Source: Adiantum capillus-veneris (lineage: Eukaryota > Streptophyta > Polypodiopsida > Polypodiales > Pteridaceae). From it: DNA of 64,000 bases. The notes below the pieces were generated by a model. The model did no database searches. It was not told the origin of the DNA and worked only from the letters and a program-made list of their open reading frames with translations. Location: positions 147,289,850 through 147,353,849 of the forward strand of contig CM043949.1 of assembly GCA_014529385.2 (NCBI GenBank), given 5' to 3'. Below are positions 32,014 to 43,900 of the stretch, piece by piece (position 1 is the stretch's first letter; each line of letters opens with the position of its first letter). Both the position numbers and the translations under genes were made by a program.

Positions 32014-32942
32014 ATGGCCAGTGAGGATATTCCACCTACACACATGTTTGATTTTGAGCACGTAGATCAAAATCAAGGCACCACGGGTGCGGCTGACACT
32101 AATATGCATGATGACAATGATCTAGGAGATCATGGCCTTGTAGATATGATTGCTTTCAAGACTTTGAAAAATCGCCAAAGCGTACTTGAACGCAACCTCT
32201 CTGCACTTAATGCAAATTTCACCAATCTTACAGAGTTACTTGTGAAATTTATGAATTCAGAGACAACTCAAGGAACCACAAGTGGCATGGTTCAAGGGAA
32301 CCAAGCTCGCATGACTCAAGAAGTCCAAGAGACAAATGCGGTAGAAGATGCAGAAGGTAGCAATGCATTACTTAATAATATCACCATTCCTGAATTTCAC
32401 GGGGAAGAGCAAGATTGCAACAAGGATGCGATCAATACGTTCTTACACAAATGGAGTGATATTTATCAATTGAGACACACCCGGGATATAAAGACAGTTG
32501 CAAAAACAAGTCTATCTCTATAAGTGGTTGATGACATTTCCAATAGATGATCGTCCTTCGTCTTGGGCTGCGTTTCAAGCTTCTTTCTCCAAAGAGTTTT
32601 TAGACTACAATGAAGAAGATAAGAATTGGTTAGCATGGGATGCATGCTGCATGTTTATCCTCTCTCACACAGTACCTTTCAAAGTATTGGGAAATCATAT
32701 TAAAACTAGAAGGTCTAGATGAATTCCAAAAGATACGGGGTTTTAATAGGGGCCTTGACAAAGACTATCGTCTTCATGTCAAGACCCAACATCCAAAAAC
32801 TTTGGAAGAAGCCATCAGTCATGTCCAAAGATATAATGATGACCAAGAGAGGAAAGGAAATGTTCCCTACACTAAGACTAATTTTGCTAAGAGCCAATGG
32901 CGAGGTAGATCTCCCACACGTTCCAAGAGGAATAAGAGATAA
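32014..32942 (+). pseudogene. Family B gag
   Basis: The start is set at ATG 32014 (MASEDIPPTHMFDFEH); a GTG three codons upstream is not a likely start. A charged, disordered N-terminus is followed by the capsid region: ITIPEFHGEEQDCNKDAINT, then after a frameshift near 32510 SSWAAFQASFSKEFLDYNEE, and after a second near 32650 FNRGLDKDYRLHVKTQHPKT with LEEAISHVQRYNDD. These are the standard gag blocks of chromoviruses. The basic tail RGRSPTRSKRNKR ends at a stop. The CCHC zinc knuckle expected after it is not visible. Confidence 0.82.
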
Positions 32943-33131
32943 TCTACCTCTCCACACCCACAAGAGGCTAAGAAGCCTAAGCACTCACGAGATACTCCAC
33001 GTGAGTATCTCAGCACTGTAGATGTCTTTTGGACAAACATAACAAGAAAAGGACATACACACGGTGCAACTCCTCACATTAGATTCATCTCCTAAATATT
33101 GTGTTGTAGAGGTTCTTCATATGGAAGAAAA

Positions 33132-33261
33132 GCTTCAATGTGGCAGCTCACCTTTGGCCGGCTTCAATGTGGCAGCCCACCTTTGGCCCCCATGATTTGA
33201 TTCAATGTGTGCTTGCTTCAATGTGGCAGCCCACCTTTGGCCCCCATGATTTGATTCGCAT
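33132..33261 (+). repeat. Short tandem repeat (GCTTCAATGTGGCAGC), three copies
   Basis: Copies start at 33132, 33161 and 33214, each followed by CACCTTTGGCC. The last two also share CCCCATGATTTGATTC. It lies just before the protease and interrupts the polyprotein. Confidence 0.85.
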
Positions 33262-33464
33262 GCATGGCACTATTAACGGACAACGTGTTTGTATTTTAGT
33301 GGATGATGGTGCAACTTATAACTTCTTGAACTATAAGCTAGTAAAGAAATCAAAGCTTACACAAACTCCCTGCTCTCACAAGTATGTGGTGGAGCAGATG
33401 TCTGGGAATAATAAAGAAGTATGGGACACGGTAGTTCAAGGTGTTGAGCTTATTGTTCAAGATT
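33262..33464 (+). pseudogene. Family B aspartic protease, N-terminal half
   Basis: MHGTINGQRVCILVDDGATY then NFLNYKLVKKSKL is a clear retropepsin start. The catalytic triplet reads D-D-G where most relatives have D-S-G. The sequence is open to VVQGVELIVQD, then passes without warning into the 2.1-kb repeat unit at 33465. The C-terminal half (DVVLGREWL) is found 13 kb away at about 46455. The protease gene is thus split by the array. Confidence 0.85.
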
Positions 33465-33521
33465 GTCAACAACATAAACCAAGATTGCAAGACTTTTCAA
33501 GGCAACAACAACTCGGGAAGA

Positions 33522-33590
33522 GAGATTGTATTAGGTATGGCCAACGCGTTTCGACCTCAAAAGGGTCTCATCAGGGCAAGTTACAATCTC
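33522..33590 (-). ncRNA. Type I hammerhead ribozyme, array unit 1
   Basis: Predicted self-cleaving RNA, read 5' to 3' on the minus strand from 33590. Outer stem I is GAGAUUGU with ACAAUCUC (8 bp, perfect). Inner stem I is GCC with GGC. The core CUGAUGA is complete. Stem II is GACC with GGUC (4 bp) closed by a 7-nt loop. The second core element GAA follows. Stem III is minimal: A-C paired with G-U around a 2-nt loop. The cleavage triplet is GUU, so the predicted cut lies between 33543 and 33542. All invariant hammerhead nucleotides are present. The 5-nt and 10-nt strands of the internal loop in stem I could contact loop II, as in natural fast-cleaving forms. Confidence 0.9.
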
Positions 33591-33601
33591 TTTGTGTAGT
33601 G

Positions 33602-33609
33602 CTTATATA
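33602..33609 (-). promoter_or_regulatory. TATA box upstream of the unit 1 ribozyme
   Basis: Minus-strand TATATAAG, 11 bases upstream of the ribozyme's first stem strand. It is identical in all units (35702-35709, 37802-37809, 39902-39909, 42002-42009, 44038-44045). A start site about 30 bases downstream would fall inside the ribozyme, so the first ribozyme of a transcript might be incomplete while the following ones would be intact. Promoter activity is inferred. Confidence 0.6.
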
Positions 33610-35564
33610 GGGTGAGGGTGGTAGCTCTGGTTAAGAGAGTTAACTTGAGTTGCGTTTTCATGGAGTTTTAAAACTGTTGGAGTTTGAGCTTAGACAGGAA
33701 TTAGGACAAGTACATTTTTGACTCTTCCCAAGAGTGTAGAGGAAAAAGGGCTCATTGAATGTTGACAAGCTTGAGCTATTTAAAACTTGTACCCTTGATA
33801 GAATTGAAAAGGACAACAAATGGGATTTGCACCTAGGGAGATATGTGAGTTGAGGGAACTTGGAAGATGTGCTCTATGTCAAAAAAGGAGAGTCCACAGC
33901 AGTAGGTGGTTGTAGCACATCAAAAAGCCCTTTAAATACTCTTACAAGGATATTATCAAGGCACTCGGAGAGGGTCGAGGAGCGGGGACAACTTTTATAT
34001 GGTGGGATAGAAGTCAAGAGGTACAAGTAGAGGTTTAGTTAGGTCAAGGCCACCTATATCATAAGGGTTGTTGAAGATTAAAGGGAATATTTTCGAATAT
34101 AGTTAAGAGTCTGATACATATAGTATTTGGGTCAATACTATAAGGTTTTGGTTTTGAGGTGAATAAAAAGTAGTGTTAGGGTTTCCTCTAGGATAGAAAA
34201 TGTTTACAGAGAACCTTGTGAATTAAGGTTTAGGTTAGTCTAAGGCTGCCAAGGGTAAGGGCTACATCTAGAGTAAAGAAAGGATTTTGGTTAGAACAAA
34301 GCTTTGTTGGAGGGCGGGTTAAGTGATAAGGGTCCATTCAACTTTATAATGATTTTCGTAAGGATTGGTGTTAAGAAAACTCATGAAGTGGACGTGGGTG
34401 CAATCAAGGGCTTACCAAAAGTTTCTTGCAATTTGGTTGGGTAAAACGGTTATACTAGGGTAATATAATAGGTGGTACTAGAGGTGAAGTATAGTGGGGC
34501 ATTAAGATCCCTAGAATTCGAATTTGTGTTACCAATGAGGAGCTTAGTTTTTTCTCTAGGGTGAAGATGGTTTCCAACTTGCTTGAGCATCAATGGTAAA
34601 AATATGCCAAGCGTGCGTAGCACTTAAATTTAAGCATAAGGTAAAGGGGTTAAGGATGGGGTTAGGTTAAGGGTTGGGAGAGGAACCAACTTAGTCTGGC
34701 CAGCAAGATTTGGGGTACACATCATTACTCGAGCATTGAAGGGGACAAGTGATAACTTCATAAGAGAGGAGAACAGGGTGGTCTCAAGGTTTAGGAACAA
34801 TAGCTGCACTGGGCCAACAAGAATATTTGGGCTACACATCAATACTCAAGCATTGAAGGAGACACGTGATAATTGAATAAAAGAGGAAGGGAGTGTGCTC
34901 TCAAGGTTAAGCAACAACCAATGCACGTGGTTTCTACTGCAATCTTGGAGAAGAGGAGAAGATGAGTGGACAAGAGTTGTTCATAGTCCTTTTAACAGTG
35001 GGATCAAACTGGTGCTAGGGTTGGGGTGTTTCACCTCATTGCCAAAAAATCCTAATCAAAAATCACATCTTGTGCGCATGCGAGGGGTGCCAATTTACAG
35101 GGAGAGAGATGACTAACCATGCTTTAGTGGTTAAAGCCAATTATTAGGAAACAAGAGGGATTATAGTGGGTTTGGTTATGTACCATGCAAATTCTCTTTG
35201 GAAAGGTGAAGGCCATGTAGCCATCCCTTGTGTTTAAGCCATTTATGATGTGAAACCCAAGCAATGATAGCGAGTGGGGTTATGTACCATGTAAACCTTC
35301 TATATAAACAAAGCCAAGGGTGAAAGACACCATGGCTGCTACTCGATATTAGGTTCGGCATGTTCAATTGAGCTTTGGATTTGATGGGTGGGTGTAGAAC
35401 CAAGGTAGTAGGGAAGGGGAAAATGTGTCAAGGCTGTGAGAAAGACATTAGTGGCAATGGTTGCAACACTGTCAAACTAGATAATGGAATGGGGCAAAGA
35501 AGATTGGCACTAGAGGGCTATGTATGACAAAGGGGCATAGGCATGGCTGTCTGGAGATGCCATG

Positions 35565-37664
35565 GTCAACAACATAAACCAAGCTTGCAAGACTTTTCAA
35601 GGCAACAACAACTCGGGAAGAGAGATTGTATTAGGTATGGCCAACGCGTTTCGACCTCAAAAGGGTCTCATCAGGGCAAGTTACAATCTCTTTGTGTAGT
35701 GCTTATATAGGGTGAGGGTGGTAGCTCTGGTTAAGAGAGTTAACTTGAGTTGCGTTTTCATGGAGTTTTAAAATTGTTGGAGTTTGAGCTTAGACAGGAA
35801 TTAGGACAAGTATATTTTTGACTCTTCCCAAGAGTGTAGAGGAAAAAGGGCTCATTGAATGTTGACAAGCTTGAGCTATTTAAAACTTGTACCCTTGATA
35901 GAATTGAAAAGGACTACAAATGGGATTTGCACCTGGGGAGATATGTGAGTTGAGGGAACTTGGAAGATGTGCTTTATGTCAAAAAAGGAGAGTCCACAGC
36001 AGTAGGTGGTTGTAGCACATCAAAAAGCCCTTTAAATACTCTTACAAGGATATTATCAAGGCACTCGGAGAGGGTCGCGGAGCGGGGACAACTTTTATAT
36101 GGTGGGATAGAAGTCAAGAGGTACAAGTAGAGGTTTAGTTAGGTCATTGCCACCTATATCATAAGGGTTGTTGAAGATTAAAGGGAATATTTTCGAATAT
36201 AGTTAAGAGTCTGATACATATAGTATTTGGGTCAATACTATCAGGTTTTGGTTTTGAGGTGAATAAAAAGTAGTGTTAGGGTTTCCTCTAGGATAGAAAA
36301 TGTTTACAGAGAACCTTGTGAATTAAGGTTTAGGTTAGTCTAAGGCTGCCAAGGGTAAGGGCTAAATCTAGAGTAAAGAAAGGATTTTGGTTAGAACAAA
36401 GCTTTGTTGGAGGGCGGGTTAAGTGATAAGGGTCCATTCAACTTTATAATGATTTTCGTAAGTATTGGTGTCAAGAAAACTCATGAAGTGGACGTGGGTG
36501 CAATCAAGGGCTTACCAAAAGTTTCTTGCAATTTGGTTGGGTAAAACGGTTATACTAGGGTAATATAATAGGTGGTACTAGAGGTGAAGTATAGTGGGGC
36601 ATTAAGATCCCTAGAATTCGAATTTGTGTTGCCAATGAGGAGCTTAGTTTTTTCTCTAGGGTGAAGATGGTTTCCAACTTGCTTGAGCATCAATGGAAAA
36701 AATATGCCAAGCGTGCGTAGCACTTAAATTTAAGAATAAGGTAAAGGGGTTAAGGATGGGGTTAGGTTAAGGGTTGGGAGAGGAACCAACTTAGTCTGGC
36801 CAGCAAGATTTGGGGTGCACATCATTACTCGAGCATTGAAGGGGACAAGTGATAACTTCAGAAGAGAGGAGAACAGGGTGGTCTCAAGGTTTAGGAACAA
36901 TAGCTGCACTGGGCCAACAAGAATATTTGGGCTACACATCAATACTCAAGCATTGAAGGAGACACGTGATAATTGAATAAAAGAGGAAGGGAGTGTGCTC
37001 TCAAGGTTTAGCAACAACCAATGCACGTGGTTTCTACTGCAATCTTGGAGAAGAGGAGAAGATGAGTGGACAAGAGTTGTTCATAGTCCTTTTAACAGTG
37101 GGATCAAACTGGTGCTAGGGTTGGGGTGTTTCACCTCATTGCCAAAAAATCCTAATCAAAAATCACATCTTGTGCGCATGCGAGGGGTGCCAATTTACAG
37201 GGAGAGAGATGACTAATCATGCTTTAGTGGTTAAAGCCAATTATTAGGAAACAAGAGGGATTATAGTGGGTTTGGTTATGTACCATGCAACTTCTCTTTG
37301 GAAAGGTGAAGGCCACGTAGCCGTGCCTTGTGTTTAAGCCATTTATGATGTGAAACCCAAGCAATGATAGCGAGTGGGGTTATGTACCATGTAAACCTTC
37401 TATATAAACAAAGGCAAGGGTGAAAGTCACCATGGCTGCTACTCGATATTAGGTTCGGCATGTTCAATTGAGCTTTGGATTTGATGGGTGGGTGTAGAAC
37501 CAAGGTAGTAGGGAAGGGAAAAATGTGTCAAGGCTGTGACAAAGACATTAGTGGCAATGGTTGCAACACTATCAAACTAGATAATGGAATGGGGCAAAGA
37601 AGATTGGCACTAGAGGGCTATGTATGACAAAGGGGCATAGGCATGGCTGTCTGGAGATGCCATG
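35565..37664 (-). repeat. Array unit 2 (2100 bp)
   Basis: Same layout as unit 1. It differs by scattered substitutions, for example GCTAAATC for GCTACATC at 36361 and AGTATTGG for AGGATTGG at 36461. Confidence 0.93.
35622..35690 (-). ncRNA. Type I hammerhead ribozyme, array unit 2
   Basis: Identical over all 69 positions to the ribozyme of unit 1. Predicted cut between 35643 and 35642. Confidence 0.9.
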
Positions 37665-39764
37665 GTCAACAACATAAACCAAGCTTGCAAGACTTTTCAA
37701 GGCAACAACAACTCGGGAAGAGAGATTGTCTTAGGTATGGCCAACACGTTTCGACCTCAAAAGGGTCTCATCAGGGCAAGTTACAATCTCTTTGTGTAGT
37801 GCTTATATAGGGTGAGGGTGGTAGCTCTGGTTAAGAGAGTTAACTTGAGTTGCGTTTTCATGGAGTTTTAAAACTGTTGGAGTTTGAGCTTAGACAGGAA
37901 TTAGGACAAGTACATTTTTGACTCTTCCCAAGAGTGTAGAGGAAAAAGGGCTCATTGAATGTTGACAAGCTTGAGCTATTTAAAACTTGTACCCTTGATA
38001 GAATTGAAAAGGACTACAAATGGGATTTGCACCTAGGGAGATATGTGAGTTGAGGGAACTTGGAAGATGTGCTTTATGTCAAAAAAGGAGAGTCCACAGC
38101 AGTAGGTGGTTGTAGCACATCAAAAAGCCCTTTAAATACTCTTACAAGGATATTATCAAGGCACTCGGAGAGGGTCGCGGAGCGGGGACAACTTTTATAT
38201 GGTGGGATAGAAGTCAAGAGGTACAAGTAGAGGTTTAGTTAGGTCATTGCCACCTATATCATAAGGGTTGTTGAAGATTAAAGGGAATATTTTCGAATAT
38301 AGTTAAGAGTCTGATACATATAGTATTTGGGTCAATACTATCAGGTTTTGGTTTTGAGGTGAATAAAAAGTAGTGTTAGGGTTTCCTCTAGGATAGAAAA
38401 TGTTTACAGAGAACCTTGTGAATTAAGGTTTAGGTTAGTCTAAGGCTGCCAAGGGTAAGGGCTAAATCTAGAGTAAAGAAAGGATTTTGGTTAGAACAAA
38501 GCTTTGTTGGAGGGCGGGTTAAGTGATAAGGGTCCATTCAACTTTATAATGATTTTCGTAAGTATTGGTGTCAAGAAAACTCATGAAGTGGACGTGGGTG
38601 CAATCAAGGGCTTACCAAAAGTTTCTTGCAATTTGGTTGGGTAAAACGGTTATACTAGGGTAATATAATAGGTGGTACTAGAGGTGAAGTATAGTGGGGC
38701 ATTAAGATCCCTAGAATTCGAATTTGTGTTGCCAATGAGGAGCTTAGTTTTTTCTCTAGGGTGAAGATGGTTTCCAACTTGCTTGAGCATCAATGGTAAA
38801 AATATGCCAAGCGTGCGTAGCACTTAAATTTAAGCATAAGGTAAAGGGGTTAAGGATGGGGTTAGGTTAAGGGTTGGGAGAGGAACCAACTTAGTCTGGC
38901 CAGCAAGATTTGGGGTACACATCATTACTCGAGCATTGAAGGGGACAAGTGATAACTTCATAAGAGAGGAGAACAGGGTGGTCTCAAGGTTTAGGAACAA
39001 TAGCTGCACTGGGCCAACAAGAATATTTGGGCTACACATCAATACTCAAGCATTGAAGGAGACACGTGATAATTGAATAAAAGAGGAAGGGAGTGTGCTC
39101 TCAAGGTTTAGCAACAACCAATGCACGTGGTTTCTACTGCAATCTTGGAGAAGAGGAGAAGATGAGTGGACAAGAGTTGTTCATAGTCCTTTTAACAGTG
39201 GGATCAAACTGGTGCTAGGGTTGGGGTGTTTCACCTCATTGCCAAAAAATCCTAATCAAAAATCACATCTTGTGCGCATGCGAGGGGTGCCAATTTACAG
39301 GGAGAGAGATGACTAATCATGCTTTAGTGGTTAAAGCCAATTATTAGGAAACAAGAGGGATTATAGTGGGTTTGGTTATGTACCATGCAACTTCTCTTTG
39401 GAAAGGTGAAGGCCACGTAGCCGTGCCTTGTGTTTAAGCCATTTATGATGTGAAACCCAAGCAATGATAGCGAGTGGGGTTATGTACCATGTAAACCTTC
39501 TATATAAACAAAGGCAAGGGTGAAAGACACCATGGCTGCTACTCGATATTAGGTTCGGCATGTTCAATTGAGCTTTGGATTTGATGGGTGGGTGTAGAAC
39601 CAAGGTAGTAGGGAAGGGAAAAATGTGTCAAGGCTGTGACAAAGACATTAGTGGCAATGGTTGCAACACTGTCAAACTAGATAATGGAATGGGGCAAAGA
39701 AGATTGGCACTAGAGGGCTATGTATGACAAAGGGGCATAGGCATGGCTGTCTGGAGATGCCATG
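37665..39764 (-). repeat. Array unit 3 (2100 bp)
   Basis: Very close to unit 2. It carries CACGTT in place of CGCGTT in the ribozyme. Confidence 0.93.
37722..37790 (-). ncRNA. Type I hammerhead ribozyme, array unit 3
   Basis: Two differences from unit 1. The stem III loop reads GU in place of GC, so both stem III base pairs are kept. One base of the stem I internal loop is changed (37730). The core, stem II and outer stem I are unchanged. Predicted cut between 37743 and 37742. Confidence 0.88.
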
Positions 39765-41864
39765 GTCAACAACATAAACCAAGCTTGCAAGAGTTTTCAA
39801 GGCAACAACAACTCGGGAAGAGAGATTGTCTTAGGTATGGCCAACACGTTTCGACCTCAAAAGGGTCTCATCAGGGCAAGTTACCATCTCTTTGTGTAGT
39901 GCTTATATAGGGTGAGGGTGGTAGCTCCGGTTAAGAGAGTTAACTTGAGTTGAGTTTTCATGGAGTTTTAAAACTGTTGGAGTTTGAGCTTAGACAGGAA
40001 TTAGGACAAGTACATTTTTGACTCTTCCCAAGAGTGTAGAGGAAAAAGGGCTCATTGAATGTTGACAAGATTGAGCTATTTAAAACTTGTACCCTTGATA
40101 GAATTGAAAAGGACTACAAATGGGATTTGCACCTAGGGAGATATGTGAGTTGAGGGAACTTGGAAGATGTGCTTTATGTCAAAAAAGGAGAGTCCACAGC
40201 AGTAGGTGGTTGTAGCACATCAAAAAGCCCTTTAAATACTCTTACAAGGATATTATCAAGGCACTCGGAGAGGGTCGAGGAGCGGGGACAACTTTTATAT
40301 GGTGGGATAGAAGTCAAGAGGTACAAGTAGAGGTTTAGTTAGGTCATTGCCACCTATATCATAAGGGTTGTTGAAGATTAAAGGGAATATTTTCGAATAT
40401 AGTTAAGAGTCTGATACATATAGTATTTGGGTCAATACTATCAGGTTTTGGTTTTGAGGTGAATAAAAAGTAGTGTTAGGGTTTCCTCTAGGATAGAAAA
40501 TGTTTACAGAGAACCTTGTGAATTAAGGTTTAGGTTAGTCTAAGGCTGCCAAGGGTAAGGGCTAAATCTAGAGTAAAGAAAGGATTTTGGTTAGAACAAA
40601 GCTTTGTTGGAGGGCGGGTTAAGTGATAAGGGTCCATTCAACTTTATAATGATTTTCGTAAGTATTGGTGTCAAGAAAACTCATGAAGTGGACGTGGGTG
40701 CAATCAAGGGCTTACCAAAAGTTTCTTGCAATTTGGTTGGGTAAAACGGTTATACTAGGGTAATATAATAGGTGGTACTGGAGGTGAAGTATAGTGGGGT
40801 ATTAAGATCCCTAGAATTGGAATTTGTGTTACCAATGAGGAGCTTAGTTTTTTCTCTAGGGTGAAGATGGTTTCCAACTTGCTTGAGAATCAATGGTAAA
40901 AATATGCCAAGCGTGCGTAGCACTTAAATTAAAGCATAAGGTAAAGGGGTTAAGGATGGGGTTAGGTTAAGGGTTGGGAGAGGAACCAACTTAGTCTGGC
41001 CAGCAAGATTTGGGGTACACATCATTACTCGAGCATTGAAGGGGACAAGTGATAACTTCATAAGAGAGGAGAACAGGGTGGTCTCAAGGTTTAGGAACAA
41101 TAGCTGCACTGGGCCAACAAGAATATTTGGGCTACACATCAATACTCAAGCATTGAAGGAGACACGTGATAATTGAATAAAAGAGGAAGGGAGTGTGCTC
41201 TCAAGGTTTAGCAACAACCAATGCACGTGGTTTCCACTGCAATCTTGGAGAAGAGGAGAAGATGAGTGGACAAGAGTTGTTAATAGTCCTTTTAACAGTG
41301 GGATCAAACTGGCGCTAGGGTTGGGGTGTTGCACCTCATTGCCAAAAAATCCTAATCAAAAATCACATCTTGTGCGCATGCGAGGGGTGCCAATTTACAG
41401 GGAGAGAGATGACTAATCATGCTTTAGTGGTTAAAGCCAATTATTAGGAAAAAAGAGCGATTATAGTGGGTTTGGTTATGTACCATGGAAATTCTCTTTG
41501 GAAAGGTGAAGGCCATGTAGCCATGCCTTGTGGTTAAACCATTTATGATGTGAAACCCAAGCAATGATAGCGAGTGGGGTTATGTACCATGTAAACTTTC
41601 TATATAAACAAAGGCAAGGGTGAAAGACACCATGGCTGCTACTCGATATTAGGTTCGGCATGTTCAATTGAGCTTTGGATTTGATGGGTGGGTGTAGAAC
41701 CAAGGTAGTAGGGAAGGGGAAAATGTGTCAAGGCTGTGAGAAAGACATTAGTGGCAATGGTTACAAGTCTGTAAAACTAGATAATGGAATGGGGCAAAGA
41801 AGATTGGAACTAGAGGGCTATGTATGGCAAAGGGGCATAGGCATGGCTGTCTGGAGATGCCATG
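39765..41864 (-). repeat. Array unit 4 (2100 bp)
   Basis: The left part resembles unit 3. The right part (from about 40790) shares variants with units 5 and 6, such as GGAATTTGTG after AATT and the TTACAAGTCTGTAAAAC string near 41761. This mosaic suggests unequal exchange or gene conversion in the array. Confidence 0.93.
39822..39890 (-). ncRNA. Type I hammerhead ribozyme, array unit 4
   Basis: The core, stem II and cleavage triplet are intact. It has the GU stem III loop of unit 3. One substitution turns outer stem I into GAGAUGGU against ACAAUCUC, giving a single G-A mismatch in 8 pairs. Probably still foldable. Predicted cut between 39843 and 39842. Confidence 0.85.
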
Positions 41865-43900
41865 GTCAACAACATAAACCAAGGGTGCAAGAGTTTTCAA
41901 GGCAACAACAACTCGGGAAGAGAGATTGTATTAGGTATGGCCAACGCGTTTCGACCTCAAAAGGGTCTCATCAGGGCAAGTTACCATCTCTTTGTGTAGT
42001 GCTTATATAGGGTGAGGGTGGTAGCTCCGGTTAAGAGAGTTAACTTGAGTTGAGTTTTCATGGAGTTTTAAAACTGTTGGAGTTTGAGCTTAGACAGGAA
42101 TTAGTACAAGTACATTTTTGACTCTTCCCAAGAGTGTAGAGGAAAAAGGGCTCATTGAATGTTGACAAGATTGAGCTACTTAAAACTTGTACCCTTGATA
42201 GAATTGAAAAGTACTAGAATTGGGATTTGCACCTAGGGAGATATGTGAGATGAGGGAACTTGGAAGATGTGCTTTATGTCAAAAAAGGAGAGTCCATAGT
42301 AGTAGGTGGTTGTAGCACATCAAAAAGCCCTTTAAATACTCTTACAAGGATATTATCAAGGCACTCGGAGAGGGTCGAGGAGCGGGGACAAATTGTATAT
42401 GGTGGGATAGAAGTCAAGAGGTACAAGTAGAGGTTTAGTTAGGTCAAGGCCACATATAGTATTTTGGTCAATACTATAAGGTTTTGGTTTTGAGGTGAAT
42501 AAAAAGTAGTGTTAGGGTTTCCTCTAGGATAGAAAATGTTTACAGAGAACCTTGTGAATTAAGGTTTAGGTTAGTCTAAGGCTGCCAAGGGTAAGGGCTA
42601 AATCTAGAGTAAAGAAAGGATTTTGGTTAGAACAAAGATTTGTTGGAGGGCGGGTTAAGTGATAAGGGTCCATTCAACTTTATAATGATTTTTGTAAGGA
42701 TTGGTGTCAAGAAAACTCATGAAGTGGACGTGGGTGCAATCAAGGGCTTACCAAAAGTTTCTTGCAATTTGGTTGGGTAAAACGGTTATACTAGGGTAAT
42801 ATAACAGGTGGTACTGGAGGTGAAGTATAGTGGGGTATTAAGATCCCTAGAATTGGAATTTGTGTTACCAATGAGGAGCTTAGTTTTTTCTCTAGGGTGA
42901 AGATGGTTTCCAACTTGCTTGAGCATCAATGGTAAAAATATGCCAAGCGTGCGTAGCACTTAAATTTAAGGATAAGGTAAAGGGGTTAAGGATGGGGTTA
43001 GGTTAAGGGTTGGGAGAGGAACCAACTTAGTCTGGCCAGCAAGATTTGGGGTACACATCATTACTCGAGCATTGAAGGGGACAAGTGATAACTTCATAAG
43101 AGAGGAGAACAGGGTGGTCTCAAGGTTTAGGAACAATAGCTGCACTGGGCCAACAAGAATATTTGGGCTACACATCAATACTCAAGCATTGAAGGAGACA
43201 CGTGATAATTGAATAAAAGAGGAAGGGAGTGTGCTCTCAATGTTTAGCAACAACCAATGCACGTGGTTTGTACTGCAATCTTGGAGAAGAGGAGAAGATG
43301 AGTGGACAAGAGTTGTTAATAGTCCTTTTAACAGTGGGATCAAACTGGCGCTAGGGTTGGGGTGTTGCACCTCATTGCCAAAAAATCCTAATAAAAAATC
43401 ACATCTTGTGCGCATGCGAGGGGTGCCAATTTACAGGGAGAGAGATGACTAATCATGCTTTAGTGGTTAAAGCCAATTATTAGGAAAAAAGAGAGATTAT
43501 AGTGGGTTTGGTTATGTACCATGCAAATTCTCTTTGGAAAAGTGAAGGCCATGTAGCCATGCCATGTGTTTAAACCATTTATGATGTGAAACCCAAGCAA
43601 TGATAGCGAGTGGGGTTATGTACCATGTAAACTTTCTATATAAACAAAGGCAAGGGGGAAAGACACCATGGCTGCTACTCGATATTAGGTTCTGCATGTT
43701 CAATTGAGCTTTGGATTTGATGGGTGGGTGTAGAACCAAGGTAGTAGGGAAGGGGAAAATGTGTCAAGGCTGTGAGAAAGACATTAGTGGCAATGGTTAC
43801 AAGTCTGTAAAACTAGATAATGGAATGGGGCAAAGAAGATTGGCACTAGAGGGCTATGTATGGCAAAGGGGCATAGGCATGGCTGTCTGGAGATGCCATG
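41865..43900 (-). repeat. Array unit 5 (2036 bp, 64-bp deletion)
   Basis: Lacks 64 bp near 42453 that is present in every other unit (the stretch from CTATATCATAAGGG to GTCTGATACAT). Short ATAT homology at the edges suggests slippage. Otherwise it aligns throughout. Confidence 0.93.
41922..41990 (-). ncRNA. Type I hammerhead ribozyme, array unit 5
   Basis: As unit 1 except for the G-A mismatch in outer stem I shared with units 4 and 6. Stem III loop GC. Predicted cut between 41943 and 41942. Confidence 0.87.

Larger units (their letters stand above)
33465..35564 (-). repeat. Array unit 1 (2100 bp)
   Basis: Left-most unit, abutting family B protease sequence. Inside it is an internal direct repeat of about 115 bp: the segment 34694-34802 (CCAGCAAGATTTGGGGTACA...) recurs in diverged form at 34808-34917 (CCAACAAGAATATTTGGGCT...). 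The telobox motif TTAGGGTTT lies at 34176-34184. The unit contains many GGTTAGG/AGGGTT strings but no coding sequence I can recognise. Confidence 0.93.

Noticed and set aside
34100-34125. Minus-strand TGTATCAGACTC in the ribozyme unit as a tRNA-iMet primer site, which would make the unit an LTR retrozyme
   Set aside because: The match to TGGTATCAGAGC is partial, no LTR pair or PPT surrounds it, and unit 5 has lost the site.
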